Source: Zoroaster sp. YZ-2022
Taxonomy: Eukaryota > Echinodermata > Asteroidea > Forcipulatida > Zoroasteridae
DNA length: 64,000 nucleotides
Assembly: GCA_029582265.1 (NCBI GenBank)
Contig: CM055827.1
Location: 3,767,423 to 3,831,422, forward strand
Reading direction: 5' to 3'
In this document: positions 46,965 to 58,500 of the stretch, in pieces
How the letters are laid out: each line of letters opens with the position of its first letter
Numbering within the stretch: position 1 is the stretch's first letter
Translations under genes and position numbers: made by a program
The notes under the pieces: generated by a model
The model's input: the letters and a program-made list of their open reading frames with translations, nothing else
What the model was told of the DNA's origin: nothing
Databases searched by the model: none

Positions 46965-47186
46965 TTATACTGTACATAAAGCAAATATGTGAGTGTCATT
47001 ACTTAATCACACATCACATATTTATCATACATTTATTTATTTACTAAATTACTCTTTACAGAGACCCCGGTCAGTAAATTTTGTGAAATAACTTATTCGA
47101 AAATAATTTAGCTTCTTTCTACTACTAGAAACATTAATTCTTAAAACATTAATTCTTAATAATTAAATGTACTGAAATCTTTGCAG

Positions 47187-47356
47187 GATTATCCGCAACC
47201 ACATCTCCAAGCTTTCTGATAGAGAAACCGGGACTACAGGCAAAAACACCTTCAATCTTCATCACATGACTGTAAGGCTGTGTCCTGATTGGTCAGCAAT
47301 CCATTCTTTGCATGATGCTTGCCAAAGTATACGTTGGCGATCACCACCGCTTACAG
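47187..47356 (+). CDS. Candidate exon (170 bp), coding or 5' UTR
   Basis: Bounded by CTGAAATCTTTGCAG and the donor TTACAG-GTAAGCAG, both good. One frame is open throughout (RNHISKLSDRETGTTGKNTF, MTVRLCPDWSAIHSLHDAC) but is not recognised. CTGATTGGTCAG inside is an inverted CCAAT, so it may instead be a promoter-proximal untranslated exon of the SH2-SH3 gene downstream. Confidence 0.33.
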
Positions 47357-47503
47357 GTAAGCAGTCTTATATCAATCGCTTTCAACCGCTTCAAAGTTAA
47401 ATTCCTTTTTTCCTGTTCTTTTTAAAGGTATTGTTTGTACTTTGTATTACATTGGTTCAATTAAAAGAGTTTTTAGTACATTTGCGTGTAGTAATTTTAC
47501 TGG

Positions 47504-47849
47504 AGTGTCGTGGCCGAGCGGTCTAGCTTACCGGACTCAAGTTCTGGTGTTAGCAGCAGAATGTGGGTTCGAATCCCGGCCGTGACACTTGTGTCCTTGA
47601 GCAAGACACTTAACCATAATTGCTTCTCTCCACCCAGGGGTTAAATTGGTACCTGTGAGGGCAGAGTTGGTTGATTAGCCCTATATGTGCTGTAATGGCA
47701 GCAATTGAGCTGTATACTCCCCAGGGAGCTGAGATGGTTTCAGGAATGATTTATGAGCCTTATGAGCAGGGGTAATAATATAATGCGCCTTGAGCACCAC
47801 TCAGTTGCTATATAAGTCCACACATTATTATTATTATTATTATTATTAC
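47504..47849 (+). mobile_element. tRNA-Leu-like SINE, complete
   Basis: The head folds as a class II tRNA: acceptor GTCGTGG/CCGTGAC, A-box TGGCCGAGCGG, anticodon arm CCGGA-CTCAAGT-TCTGG (CAA, Leu), B-box GGTTCGAATCCC. The body contains CTCCCCAGGGAGCTGAG. The end is GCGCCTTGAGCACCACTCAG, then ATT repeats. Confidence 0.9.
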
Positions 47850-47875
47850 TTCGGTTGATTTTGAAATTTTTTGCT

Positions 47876-48257
47876 TTAGGCCAACAACAAAAAAGTTTCC
47901 GGTTTCTGGTCTCTGCGTGCGTCACCTCGGACCCACGCGTCGGCATTTTTAATTTAATTTTGTTGTTGTTGCTATGAAACGATGTCCAGTTGCAGCCCAA
48001 ATTACTGGATTGATTGGAATTCTGCTGTGCTGTGCTTTAAACGACTTTTTCACATAGGGGTATGAACGTTTGCCCGATTTGTGAGGCCTCTCTTAGCCAC
48101 CATACTTTATATATGAGAAATTTGGTCCCTGCGTATACAATGTATCACGTATTTCCCTGTTGGCAAAAAAAAGATGGCCGGAAAAAAAAGCATGTCATCG
48201 CACTGATTTTGAAGCTGACCGATGACCAGAAACCAGAAACTTTTTTTGTTGGCCTTA
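47876..48257. mobile_element. Foldback MITE (TTAGGCCAACAA termini)
   Basis: TTAGGCCAACAACAAAAAAG ... GGTTTCTGGTC at left pairs with GACCAGAAACCAGAAAC ... GTTGGCCTTAA at right, about 36 bp of inverted repeat. It lies 27 bp after the SINE tail. The open frame inside (48062-48271) is incidental. Confidence 0.75.
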
Positions 48258-49478
48258 ACAAACTTGTGTAACTTAATGTTTACTTCTAAATATTCAGACT
48301 AAACGTTGTTTTGTTAGTTTTTGTTTTGTTGAGTTGAAAAACGGTATTGAAGGAAGCTTCAAAGGATTCAAAGTCTGTTGTTGGTCTCTGTTATGTAAAC
48401 ATGTTTTCCTATCAGCTACCAACTCCCTTTCGATCTACAAATACATTTTCATGTCCCTAAATTTGAGCTTCGGCCCTCCCCTCCCCCCCCTCCCATGAGG
48501 TCTTCTCTTTACCATAGTGACACAAACACCTTCTGACCTTGTGACCTGATCCCCACGAGGAAACCTTCTCCCTCTCTTGCTATCTCTATTGTGCCCCAAA
48601 AGCTCTGGCAACACCTACACTGTTACAAGTCTTTGAGGGAAACTGCATTGAATCAGAAGTAGATTTTTTTAAATTTATTTTAAATTTATTTTTTTTGGGG
48701 GGGGGGGGGGAATTTGATTGCCCATTCATGAGCCAGTTGGGTCTAATAAGAGATTTACAAGTCCTTCATAGTGAAACCAGCCATCTGTCAAAACAGCGTT
48801 ATGCATAGAACAAGGACAAGAGTGGGGGGGGGGGAGGGGAAGGGAGGGTTTCAGTGACCAACACTGATTGAAAGAGACTTGGAAATACTAAATCGGGCGA
48901 GCCAATCTGATTGGTTAATGAATGAACAAACAGGAAATGGTGTAGATTGTGATCTGGCAGATTTTTTTAACAGCTTAGGGTATACACTTACATCAGAGTC
49001 TGAAGCAAAGGCATGTCAATTGTTATCAGCTGTCACGCCAGAAATAATGACTGTGGTAGTCACATCTGTGATGTGTTCTTATTGACAGAACCGGAAAGTC
49101 TTTTAGCAGGTGTTGGATTGTTATAATCACGACCATCAGAAGGTATTTTTGGTGACTGTCAACTTCTCATTTATTTTCCTGTCTGATTTTTGTTTTCTAA
49201 TATTCCCTGGTGGGTTCATACATTTTAATTTAATGTTGTGTGACTGTTTAGTTATCATTTGTTGAGACCAGTATACTGGTCATAACAAGAAATTGTGTGA
49301 AAGTTGATGATGTCTAGAGTGCCACTTTTTCACTAAAATTATTCTTTATACTGAATTATCTTTTCACTAAAATTATTCTTTTTACTAAATGAAAATTTGA
49401 TGGCACTGTTGGGATTCTTTGTTTGTCTTTGTCTGTTTCTGTCAGTCGTTGTTCTGTGGCAATATCATAGGATTTGAC
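48258..49478. other. No gene recognised
   Basis: Poly(G) runs near 48697 and 48825. The open frame 48879-49085 has no recognised domain or splice context. Confidence 0.35.
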
Positions 49479-49560
49479 TTAAAGGGGCAGTATTGTCACG
49501 GAGTGCTCATTTTAGATTAACTCAGTGACTGAAAATAATTTCCCACAAGATAAGGTCTGG
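49479..49560. mobile_element. MITE family 6, one-ended fragment with internal deletion
   Basis: TTAAAGGGGCAGTATTGTCA joins directly to TAGATTAACTCAGTGACTGA, skipping the segment present in other copies. Confidence 0.65.
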
Positions 49561-49994
49561 AACTGTGAAAAACAAGTTTTAGATTTCAGGATGTATGTAA
49601 TCTCCGTCTCAGATCAACAGTCACCAATCTTCCAGGGACATCAACCAGTATAGATAACTGTCTATTTGGATTGTTTCCATTCTGCAGTAGATACAGATAA
49701 AGTTTGTATTTCTATCGCCCTGGCAAATAGAAACAATCTAGGGTTACCGGATGTCTTGTCCATGCAGTGCCTTCACATAGCTTTTTAGGCTGGTTTGGTT
49801 GTCTATATTTGTATTCGTGTAGATAAATTAAACACAGTTTAAATGCCTGTTGATTTTCCACACCTCTCTTGAAGTTGTTCTTTCAATTAAATTTATTTCA
49901 ATTCAATGTCAAATATTTTCCCATACTTTTATGAGAAAAGATACTATAAAATTACATATAAAAGCAAAAAGTAAACAACAAACAAATTAGAATA
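49561..49994. other. No gene assigned
   Basis: Weak inverted similarity around 49650-49740 (GATAACTGTCTATTTGGATT / CAAATAGAAACAATC). Nothing coding. Confidence 0.35.
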
Positions 49995-50264
49995 TTAACC
50001 CTAACCACCCCAAATCCTGCAAAATCCTCCAAGGGGCACTTTTTGAGGAAAATTCAGCACTGTCGGAAACTGGTACTTTCACCTCTTCAAATGGGGCAAA
50101 ATTACTACCCGGCAAGAAGTACAGGCCATAAGTGCTGAATGTGAAAGATCAACGAAAATGCATGGTGCATTTTGAAGATAAGGGCCTGTTTCCAAAAGTG
50201 CACTGATGGATTTTGGAGGATTCAGGAAGGTTCCTAGCCAGAATACCTAGGGGTTTAGGGTTAA
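49995..50264. mobile_element. MITE family 4 (TTAACCCTAACC termini), copy 1
   Basis: TTAA at both ends, CCCTAACCACCCC left and TAGGGTTAA right. Contains AATCCTCCAAGG and GATTTTGGAGGATT. Copies: 60026-60294, 63519-63767 and the left part of 24726-25182. Confidence 0.85.
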
Positions 50265-50641
50265 TATATGAAGCAGAGAGAAAAATAATTAGAGCATATT
50301 GATGTTCAAATAATCATAAAATTGTAGAAAACGGCCAACAGACGACAAACACAAAATACACAGTGTAAGAATTTGAAAAAGTTAAGATGATAATACATGA
50401 TACCTTATGTCTTAACGGGAACATACAACATTGGTAACAACCAACATTGAAGCAATGTATCGCACAATTTCTTTTATATTTAAAAGAAAGAAAATTGGAG
50501 GGAAAAAACAAACAGATTATCTTAATTAGTCTCTGATTATCTTAATTTCTGTATTTGCCAAAATTATAACAAAATATGAAATCTGGAAAATATTACTTAC
50601 TGACCCCACTGTTACTTCATGGACCAATGCCTATTAATTAA

Positions 50642-51034
50642 TTAACCCTAACCATCCCAAATCCTCCAAATTCCTCTTTGTTATTAGCATAGAGCAAGGT
50701 CCTTGCTCTATGCTATTAGTGAATGATTTTGAAGGATTGAGGTTACATGCTATATGCTCTTAAAGTGAAGGATTTTGGAGGATTGAGAATTAGGCATACT
50801 TGCCTTTCCACGGTACATTTACATCCATGTTTGTTGTAGTGATTGCAAGGTCAGTGCTTGGGTCAGTGGACACTGTTTATTGCTCCATGCATGCAGAGAG
50901 GGTCCCTGGCCATGTACATGTATCACAGATTAGAAACACATGTGTGCATATATGTCATGTGCTTGCTTTACTACTGAAGGATTTTGGAGGATTCAGGTTA
51001 TGTGTAAGCAAATGGGCCTAGGGAGTTAGGGTTT
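50642..51034. mobile_element. MITE family 5, reversed copy
   Basis: TTAACCCTAACCATCCC at left; GGCCTAGGGAGTTAGGGTTTT at right, the TTAA mutated. GGATTTTGGAGGATT appears twice. Interior matches 44137-44460 in reverse. Confidence 0.78.
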
Positions 51035-52258
51035 TATACATAACATATAGAAGATAACTTTTCATTTGCAATATTTTACCTTCGTAAAAGTCTTACAGAA
51101 TGAAAATGCAGTTGTTCCCAATTCTCAACATAAATTCCTTGATATTTATGAAGATGAATTTATTGAATCGTATGAAAAATCAATTGAAGAAATCGGATCC
51201 TTTCATAATCCTTGATTAACTGTGAGTTCAAGCACTTTCCCCGTCAGCCTCCCCCCCCCCCCCACCCCCACTTTCACGTATATGTACTCCAGATATCCAC
51301 CTCAATTTGCATAATTAATTGCAATAGCCACCGGTGCCTTGCCTGACATTCGTCATGAGGGCAGGAAATACCGTCCGAATCAAATTAAACCGACCGTACA
51401 TTTATTGAATTCCTCACTACTCAACCAGCCAGTGATATGAATGATGATTTGTATTACCCAGAGTGAGTAAGTGTTATGCCCATCTCAGTGGTCTGGCTTT
51501 CTCGGAACAACTTGAGCGTACCAAAACAGACATTATAGCCAGAGGAAATTATCTCTCCCCCCCACCTTCTTCAAGAAAGCCCGCAAGAAAAGCTTGACGT
51601 TGATGCATTAACACCCATATCAGGTGACGGAGGAAATTACGTCACAGCAACTGACCTTATTAATCTAGTACAGGGTTGTCTTAGAAGTTGCGTCAATGAA
51701 AGTACGGTTGCCACTTGGTTTATCGAGGGCTTTAATGCTAATTTGCTAATATGATTATATCGCTATATAAGCAACATTGCCAGCTAAGGACACTGTATGC
51801 GTAATTAGAATCTTTGACTAAGGAACCATAAAAATCTTTGCTAAGTTAAATGTGCTGAGTATTTTTTTTTTAACACCCCAAAAGAGTGTCCAATTCTAAA
51901 GACTTCACGTCCACTTTTTGGCAAATGCCTGGATACCCAAATACTGACTAGTGTAGCCACGGACTCCCGGTCTGTTCTTACACATATGAATATTGTCATT
52001 CGATCGATTCATCCAAATTTAAGGTCCATTTTCTTGTCATATTTACATGTGCTTTTTATTTCGCAAAATCATATGCAGGTTTTGCCAGCTTAGCCAAGTC
52101 GGAGAAAAAAAATTTTTCCCCGAAATCTTGATCATGGCACATTTTTAACGTTTCAGACATTGAATCCTGTGTTATCATCTAAGAAATTGTACAGACATTT
52201 GTGATAGCCAATCTGCTTTGTTACAAAATTGTTTTAATCAATTGTTTTAATGTTAGTT
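51035..52258. other. No gene recognised
   Basis: Poly(C) near 51249. Otherwise unassigned single-copy-looking DNA. Confidence 0.35.
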
Positions 52259-52374
52259 AAAGGGAAGATACAACATTGGGATTAACAATTTATTATCTTA
52301 AAACTTACTTGGTGTAAAGTTGGCACACCGCGTGTGTCACCCATCATAAGAAATTATTTCATCTTTAACCCTCC
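52259..52374. mobile_element. Degraded AAAGGGAAGATACAACATTGG-type element
   Basis: Contains AACTTACTTGGTGTAAAGTT and AAGAAATTATTTCATC, shared as fragments with 24255, 27915, 31448 and 33958. It abuts the next MITE. Confidence 0.5.
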
Positions 52375-52694
52375 TACTACTACAAGGGTTAAAATCAGTC
52401 AAAATATTGATATACATGTACTTGCCAAGGTATATCTAGTGCACTTACAAGTCAAACACTGTCAAACACTGTCAAACCTTACGTGTAGTAAGTACATTTA
52501 CAGGTCAAAATGAGTCGACTAGTTTTGACTGGTAAAAGCATTGTCTGGTATTGTTGAGGGTGGTCAAAATGACAGTAAAACCAGTCAAAAATGCCCCTGT
52601 GTGCACATTTGGGTCAACCGTCAGAACAGGCAGTTGACTGGTTTTGACCTCTATAGCTACTTGCCACTAAAGTGCAGCTATAGTAGGAGGTTAA
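52375..52694. mobile_element. MITE family 1 (GTCAA words)
   Basis: TTAACCCTCCTACTACTAC at left and TATAGTAGGAGGTTAA at right, TTAA intact on both sides. Confidence 0.85.
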
Positions 52695-52932
52695 TAGAGA
52701 AATCATGAAATGTTTTATCAAATTTACACAACGTTGCCAAAAACTGGAGAAAAAAAACCATGTATCAGTATTTCGATGTTTTCTTTTTAAAACAAACGTG
52801 AGCACCAATTGTGATGAAATGTTCACAGGTTCATTTTATGATATACTAACTTAGTACATTCCCATTAAATGTTTGTACTGTTTTGTAACCCATTTTGGTT
52901 GAGGTCTTTTCAATTTCCCCCTTGTCTGTGGG

Positions 52933-53256
52933 TTAAAACCCTCCTACACATGGAGGCCACTCTGATCCACAAAATTCTGTTCTTTAGCAAACTTCAGTAC
53001 ATACATGTACATGTACAAGCCTGCTGTCCTTTCCAAGTAATCTTACAAAATCAACTGTGTGCCACCCAAGGCCACTGTAAATGTTTGAACATATTAGTAT
53101 GGCCTACAATGTATCCATGGGAGACCACCTTACCCTGCAATCTCAGTGGTGTGACAGTGCACAGGGGTAACCATAAGAGGCCACTGGCAACAGCTAATGG
53201 CTTGGAGTGGCCTGAATGGGTTGTTTCAAAAATTGCACTGATTGTAGGAGGGTTAC
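52933..53256. mobile_element. MITE family 3 (GGCCACT words), copy 2
   Basis: AACCCTCCTACACATGG and GATTGTAGGAGGGTTA termini. Nearly identical to 18150-18467. The open frame across it (52869-53315) is incidental. Confidence 0.8.
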
Positions 53257-53389
53257 AGTTTTTATCTATCCATCTACATGTATCTACCTCATTCCCGGAA
53301 GTTAAATATTCTTGAACAGTCTGCATGAGGTCAACTCATGTCATATTTATATATATACATATTTTATTGTTTTGTCATCCAATCAGTTT

Positions 53390-53596
53390 GGAGAGCCCCC
53401 TGACAGAAACTAGTTTCTTTTGGGCAATCCTACGGGAGCCAATTGGATGTTGTTTTTGTTTTTGTTAATTTGCAGTTTTAAGTTTCCTTTTTTCCCTTTA
53501 TTATTTATTATGATCATTATTATCTGTGTGCAGTGCTGTGACATGTAAAGTGTATATCCCGGAAAATGAAATAAATAAAACAAAATAAAATAAACT
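53390..53596 (+). mobile_element. LINE 3'-end fragment (AAATGAAATAAATAAAAC tail)
   Basis: CTACGGGAGCCAATTGGATG, then GTGACATGTAAAGTGTATAT and an AATGAAATAAATAAAAC-rich end typical of CR1/L2 3' tails. Confidence 0.6.
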
Positions 53597-54146
53597 CATA
53601 AGCTCAATTAGTTCTCCCCGGTCATTAAGGTTCAATACCTTGTAGATTTTCAACGGGTCACAGCGTGGTGGGGGATGAAAACCACACCACTGGACCCATA
53701 TGGAGGTCGATGCTAAATAGTAATCAATCTTGATGTGTTTGTTGAGGGATGTAATTGGGACACTATAGCGCCAGCTAAACCAAGCACACAGTGGTCACTT
53801 ACTGCTTAGTAGGGGTTTGTTTCTGTATGTAATTATGAACGTTAAGAGTATCACCCGTGTTATCTTGCTATTTTTTGACAATTTTCTTTTTGTTCTGAGC
53901 TATAACTAGTTTGAAGGAAAGAAAACAAATGCTTTATAAAAATGAAATATTTCTCAGAATAATCATATGAGAAGCATGGTTTTAGAGTAAAATGAATTTA
54001 CAGTGGGTCATATCATAAATTCATATTGGGTACAACTATTTTGAGATATATTTCATTACAAAGTATTTTTTTTTTTTTAAATAGCAAAAAACACAAACGA
54101 TAGCCTATGTTTTAATAATGCAGTGGACTAATCTTTCACATGTTGG
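53597..54146. other. No gene assigned
   Basis: Unremarkable. The last 20 bases (54127-54146) are the left target duplication of the next SINE. Confidence 0.4.
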
Positions 54147-54471
54147 TGGGGTGCCATGGTCGAGCGGTTTAGTGCATCGGATTTGTGTTCTGATGGCTGA
54201 GTCGTCAGAGTGTGTGGGTTCGAAGCCTTGCAGCGACCATGGTGCTTGTGTCCTTAAGCAAGACACTTTACCATAATTGCTGCGAGGGCCGAATTGAACC
54301 CAGCCACTGGGGATGTACAAGCCAGTGCATGCTTAGTGCCGGTCCCAAGCCCGGATAAATGGGAGGGTTGCGTCAGGAAGGGCATCTGGCGTAAAACCTA
54401 TGCCAAATCAAATATGCGGATCATGATCCGCTGTGGCGACCCCTAACGGGAGCAGCCGAAAGAGGACAACA
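54147..54471 (+). mobile_element. SINE with tRNA-like head and a different (RTE/L2-like) tail
   Basis: The head (GTGCCATGGTCGAGCGGTTT, GGTTCGAAGCC) and first body segment match the other SINEs up to CCATAATTGCT. After that the sequence switches to AAGCCCGGATAAATGGGAGG, GTCAGGAAGGGCATCTGGCG and CTGTGGCGACCCCTAACGGG, which I recall as a non-LTR retrotransposon 3' end also seen in fish. A perfect 20-bp duplication, ACTAATCTTTCACATGTTGG, flanks it (54127-54146, 54472-54491). Confidence 0.88.
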
Positions 54472-54509
54472 ACTAATCTTTCACATGTTGGTTTTTATAC
54501 ATTCTTATA

Positions 54510-54779
54510 TATACTACTCAAAACAATTTAGGGAACACCGGATTTTTAACATCAAATAGGTTTGAAATGTTCCATGAACCGGGATTTTCATTTGCAACCC
54601 CCTCTCTCTTTCAGTAGTCATGTCATGAAATGTGTAATCACTACATGCATCCTTTATCAACTGTTTCATTGTGCAGTTGTTTCTCATTAATTCTGTGAAA
54701 CATTGTGTTTATCAGAAATAAATGATCTTGCTTTAACTGAGATTATTCCGGTGTTCCCTAAATTGTTTTGAGTAGTATA
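54510..54779. mobile_element. Tc1/mariner-like MITE, copy 3
   Basis: Perfect inverted ends ATACTACTCAAAACAATTTAG, TA-flanked. Closest to the consensus of the three copies (GGGAACACCG intact). Confidence 0.9.
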
Positions 54780-55139
54780 TTATGAATGCATTGGGGTAAT
54801 TCCATGTTTACTCACGTTACATTTTTGACGTATTGGGCTCACTCTTAAAGGGGCAGTATCGTCACGATCAACAGGGCATGGAATCAGAATGCTAGTTTTA
54901 GATTAATAATAATAATAATAATATAATAATAATAAAGATTTATAGCGCGCACATATCCACCCTGCTGGGCGCTCAAGGCGCGGAAACAAAGATAAAAACA
55001 TGAATACAAACAATATACAATGATAACATAGGGAAAAATTATGTACTGAGATACACGTACCTACAATGGAATTACAAATATACATCATCTTTGAAGAATT
55101 GTGACATAAGATGAGTTTTAAGCATCGACTTAAATCTAG

Positions 55140-55349
55140 TTATACTATGACAAGATTTGAGTTTAGTTGAAGATGATTCCAGAGTCTCGAGTCACATGAC
55201 AGAAAAGACCTATCACCCCAGTTCCGTTTTGATGTTGGTTCCTTTAGGAGTGACATGTTGCTGGAGCGCAAATTGCGTGATGGAGTGTAGACTTTAAGCA
55301 GTTCAGAAACATAAATTGGAGCAATGTTATTAAAAAGATTTGTGAACAA
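55140..55349 (-). pseudogene. LINE C-terminal segment
   Basis: Reads PSRNLRSSNMSLLKEPTSKR then GDRSFLSCDSRLWNHL. The R-x-LRSS ... G-x-RSF ... LWN pattern is typical of the region after the reverse transcriptase in CR1/L2 and Jockey-like LINEs. Confidence 0.75.
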
Positions 55350-55684
55350 TTAGCATAAGTTTAAACAATTCTCTGTGAAACAGGAAGCCAGTGCAGTTCT
55401 TTTCAAGATTACGTGATATGGCATGACTTTTTGGACAAAGTCACAACACGAGCTGCTGTGTTTTGTATGTTCTGAAGACGAGATATTTGATTCTGCGGGA
55501 GACCAGAGTAGAGCATTCCGTTATCGAGACGTGATGTGACAAGCATGAATAATTTGTTCAGTAGCACTTTTATTCAAGTATTTCCTTATTCGGCTGATAT
55601 TTCTGATATGAAATGATGATATGCGAACAATGTTGGAGATATGAGGTTTTAAAGTCATTGTCGGAGTCAAATATAACACCCAAA

Positions 55685-56493
55685 TTACGTGCTTGTGATG
55701 AGGGGGTTATTCATGTAGTCACCAATTGCAATAGATGGAAGAGAAACTTTAGACAATTGCTGACGTGATCCAAATAGAACAAATTCTGTTTTTCGATGCT
55801 TCAATTTCAGGGAAGTTTTGTCGCATCCAACTTCGAATCTCTTGAATACATTTCTCCAGTGTTGTAATGCAGAATCGGCAGGTTCTTGAGAAGATTTAAA
55901 AGTAATGTAGCCGCGCGTGTCATCAGCGTAGACATGGTAATTTAAATTATACTTCAAAATGATATCACGAACTGGAAACGTATAAACAGTAAACCACTGT
56001 GGGCCGAGCACGGAGCCTTGGGGTACAGAATAGTCAAGAATAACAGGCTCGGAGGTGGCATTACCAATACAAACATGCTGAGGCCTATTTAAAAGGTAGG
56101 ACTTACACCAATCCAGGGCTGTGTCATGTATTCCAAGATGATATTGCAGGCGGGAGAGAAGGATTTTGTGATCGACCGTGTCAAAAGCGCGCTTAAGTCT
56201 AACAAAAACTAATGCAGTGATTTTTCCATCATCCATGGCAGATAAATGTCATTGTTGACGCGGAGAAGAGCAGTTTCCGTTCCATGAAATGGTTTATAGG
56301 CTGACTGAAATGTATCCGACAGGTTATTCACACGAACATGGTCAGAGATCCGTGATGAAACAACTCGCTCGATTGTTTTTCCAAGGTACTTTAAATTCGC
56401 CACCGGTCGGTAATTTTTGAAAACTTCCTTGTCCAAATTGGGTTTCTTCAGGAGTGGTTTAACATGAGCAATCTTCTGGCTATCAGGAAACAA
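55685..56493 (-). pseudogene. LINE reverse transcriptase, frameshifted
   Basis: Two overlapping frames join near 56220. Upstream: KNYRPVANLKYLGKTIERVV (RT entry, block 1-2). Downstream: AFDTVDHKILLSRL, VPQGSVLGP and YHVYADDT, the catalytic YADD box. The first catalytic Asp before AFDTVDH is altered (VRLKRAFDTVDH where DL-x-x-AFDTVDH is usual). This change and the frameshift mark it as inactive. Confidence 0.9.
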
Positions 56494-57076
56494 CCGGAAG
56501 AAAGAGATCTGTTTACAATAATTGTGATATACTTAGCAAACACATCAATATTTTGTTTTATTAGCAGAAGTTGGCACTGGATCAAGTTCACACGATTTTT
56601 GATGGCGATTTCATGATGAGGTTTCTTGATCTCCGTAACACTAGTAGGCTCAAACATAGACAGTCTACATTGTGGATCTCATGCGTGATGGTGTTTGTGA
56701 TAGAATGACAGGTACTGGGGAAAATAACTGACGGATATTCTCAATTTTTGACAAAAAGGTTTGAAAATTCATTAGCGAGGTCCTGATTGGAGTGTGTAGA
56801 TGGAAGCACTGGAGCTTTGGGTTTGTAAACAGCTTTTCAACAATGTTAAAGAGTTTTTTCTGATCGCCAGAGTTCTCTTTCCACAAGAGATGAGTAGTGA
56901 GTTATTTTGGCCTGGTTAATCATGTTCTTCACAATATCTCGTTGGTTACAGTATTCTTGCCGATGTACTCCAAGTTTCCCATTGTCACGCCATTTTCGTT
57001 CAAGCTGACGACGGATTTTCCTTGCAGCACGAATATCATCATTGAACCAGGGGATTCAGATTGTAGTTTTACAGTT
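56494..57076 (-). pseudogene. LINE linker between endonuclease and reverse transcriptase, decayed
   Basis: Several short frames (56665-56886, 56448-56657) carry remnants such as KENSGDQKKLFNIVEKLFT and HHEIAIKNRVNLIQC. They are interrupted by stops and frame changes. Confidence 0.7.
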
Positions 57077-57795
57077 CTAGTTTTTGCGAGCATGATCGTC
57101 CAAGATGTTACGGACAGTAGATTCAAATAGATTGACACAAGAATCCAGCTCACCATCTTCAAGGTTTACATTTTCCAGTTGAGATTCAAGATCATGACAT
57201 AAATCTCTAATATTTACATTTTTACAGTTGCTAGTAGTTACAGAAATGGTAGGCATGGGAGGTTTTTTAAGGTTCATATCTGCCATGATTGCATAATGAT
57301 CAGATAATCCGGGATGGATAGTTATATTCGAGATAAGAGGTGAAGTATTTCAGCGTTATCATGAGGTCAAGACAGTGACCATATCGATGAGTGGGTGCTG
57401 TGATATGCTGGATAAGTCCATGAGCAGAGAGCAGATCTTTAAACTGATTCGCATAATTGTTTGAAGAGATGTCCATATGAATGTTAAAATCGCCGGTTAA
57501 AATAATGTCAGATGGGTGCAAGAGATAATCCACAATTAATTTCTCAAATTCCTGCAGAAAACTGGAGAAGTTTACATGTTTTACCATCAACATCCCTTTC
57601 TGGTCGATAAATATTAACAAGGCGAACAGATCTAGAGTTGCACGTTACCTCAGCATGCAGAGATTCAAATGTTAGGTAGTCAATGTTAACACTTTTCATA
57701 CTGACAGATAAACTGGACCTAAAGAGAAGTGCAACCTCCACCGGTCTTTTTGGTCTGGGGATATGATGGAGAGTAGCCAGCAGGAGTACACTCAC
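57077..57795 (-). pseudogene. LINE apurinic/apyrimidinic-type endonuclease, broken
   Basis: Frames 57795-57544, 57620-57300 and 57286-57077 follow each other. LVNIYRPERD and ILTGDFNIHMD carry the conserved GDFN box. TAPTHRYGHCLDLMIT is the TH-x-xGH-x-LDL motif. Breaks between the frames inactivate it. Confidence 0.85.
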
Positions 57796-58209
57796 GGGTA
57801 TAAGTCATCATCGGGTTTAAACCATGTCTCGTGTTATGGCAACAAGATCCAAATTGTTTTGAGTACAAAGTCAACAAATTCATCCGATTTGTTACATATG
57901 GATTGAGTGTTTAGTACACAGAGCTGGAAGTTTAGACTCATCATGAACATTTGGAGTTGAAATTATGCCAATGTCGCTTGTTGATGTGGTTAAGTTCACT
58001 GCTGGGGGTTGATAAGGCAGGAGTGCTAGTTGTGTAAGGCTGTCCATTCTCTGGCGACCAGCTTTTTACCTCTATGTGCGGCGGTATGTTTTGGGTTGAT
58101 TAGCAAGTATCCCAAGAGAGTTCAATTGACTCAATGCTGAATAAGATAAGCTGCATCGGTACATGGAGCATTGTGAAGATTGAGTAGTTCATTGCGACTA
58201 TAGGAAATT

Positions 58210-58500
58210 TTATGGAGCTGAGTGGCATTTTTGGAGTGTGTTGATCAGTGTTTCAGGTCCAGGGTTTGGGTTTATGTCACCAGAAATTAAGAGTTCCAGG
58301 TGAAAGGTGGCAGATGAATTATCATAGTATGATATAGGACGTCTCAAGAATTTAAGATGGCGGATCTTGGGTGAACAATCTGTAGATTGCATCTTGTAGC
58401 CATCTTCTGATGAGTCATTGAGACACAATGGTCTGGATAGCAGGAGTAGAATAAACAGGATGTAGACCTCCATTGTCTGATCACAATGTTGTTGATCCAA
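58210..58500 (-). pseudogene. LINE N-terminal frame with signal-like segment and 2A-like GDINPNPGP
   Basis: Residues 12-28 are strongly hydrophobic (VYILFILLLLSRPLCL), like a signal peptide. Residues 66-82 include LELLISGDINPNPGP, a 2A-like ribosome-skipping motif ending NPG/P (about 58281-58255). The usual Glu of DxExNPGP is Asn here. Related motifs are known at the N-termini of non-LTR retrotransposons of sea urchins and other animals. Confidence 0.78.

Noticed and set aside
47504..47590. Functional tRNA-Leu(CAA) gene
   Set aside because: The cloverleaf is recognisable, but it is joined to a SINE body and tail, is repeated at 58977, and has no terminator directly after the acceptor.
52869..53315. 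148-codon + strand frame
   Set aside because: It spans MITE family 3 and its flanks; the same peptide recurs in the other copy at 18290-18475, so it is not a gene.
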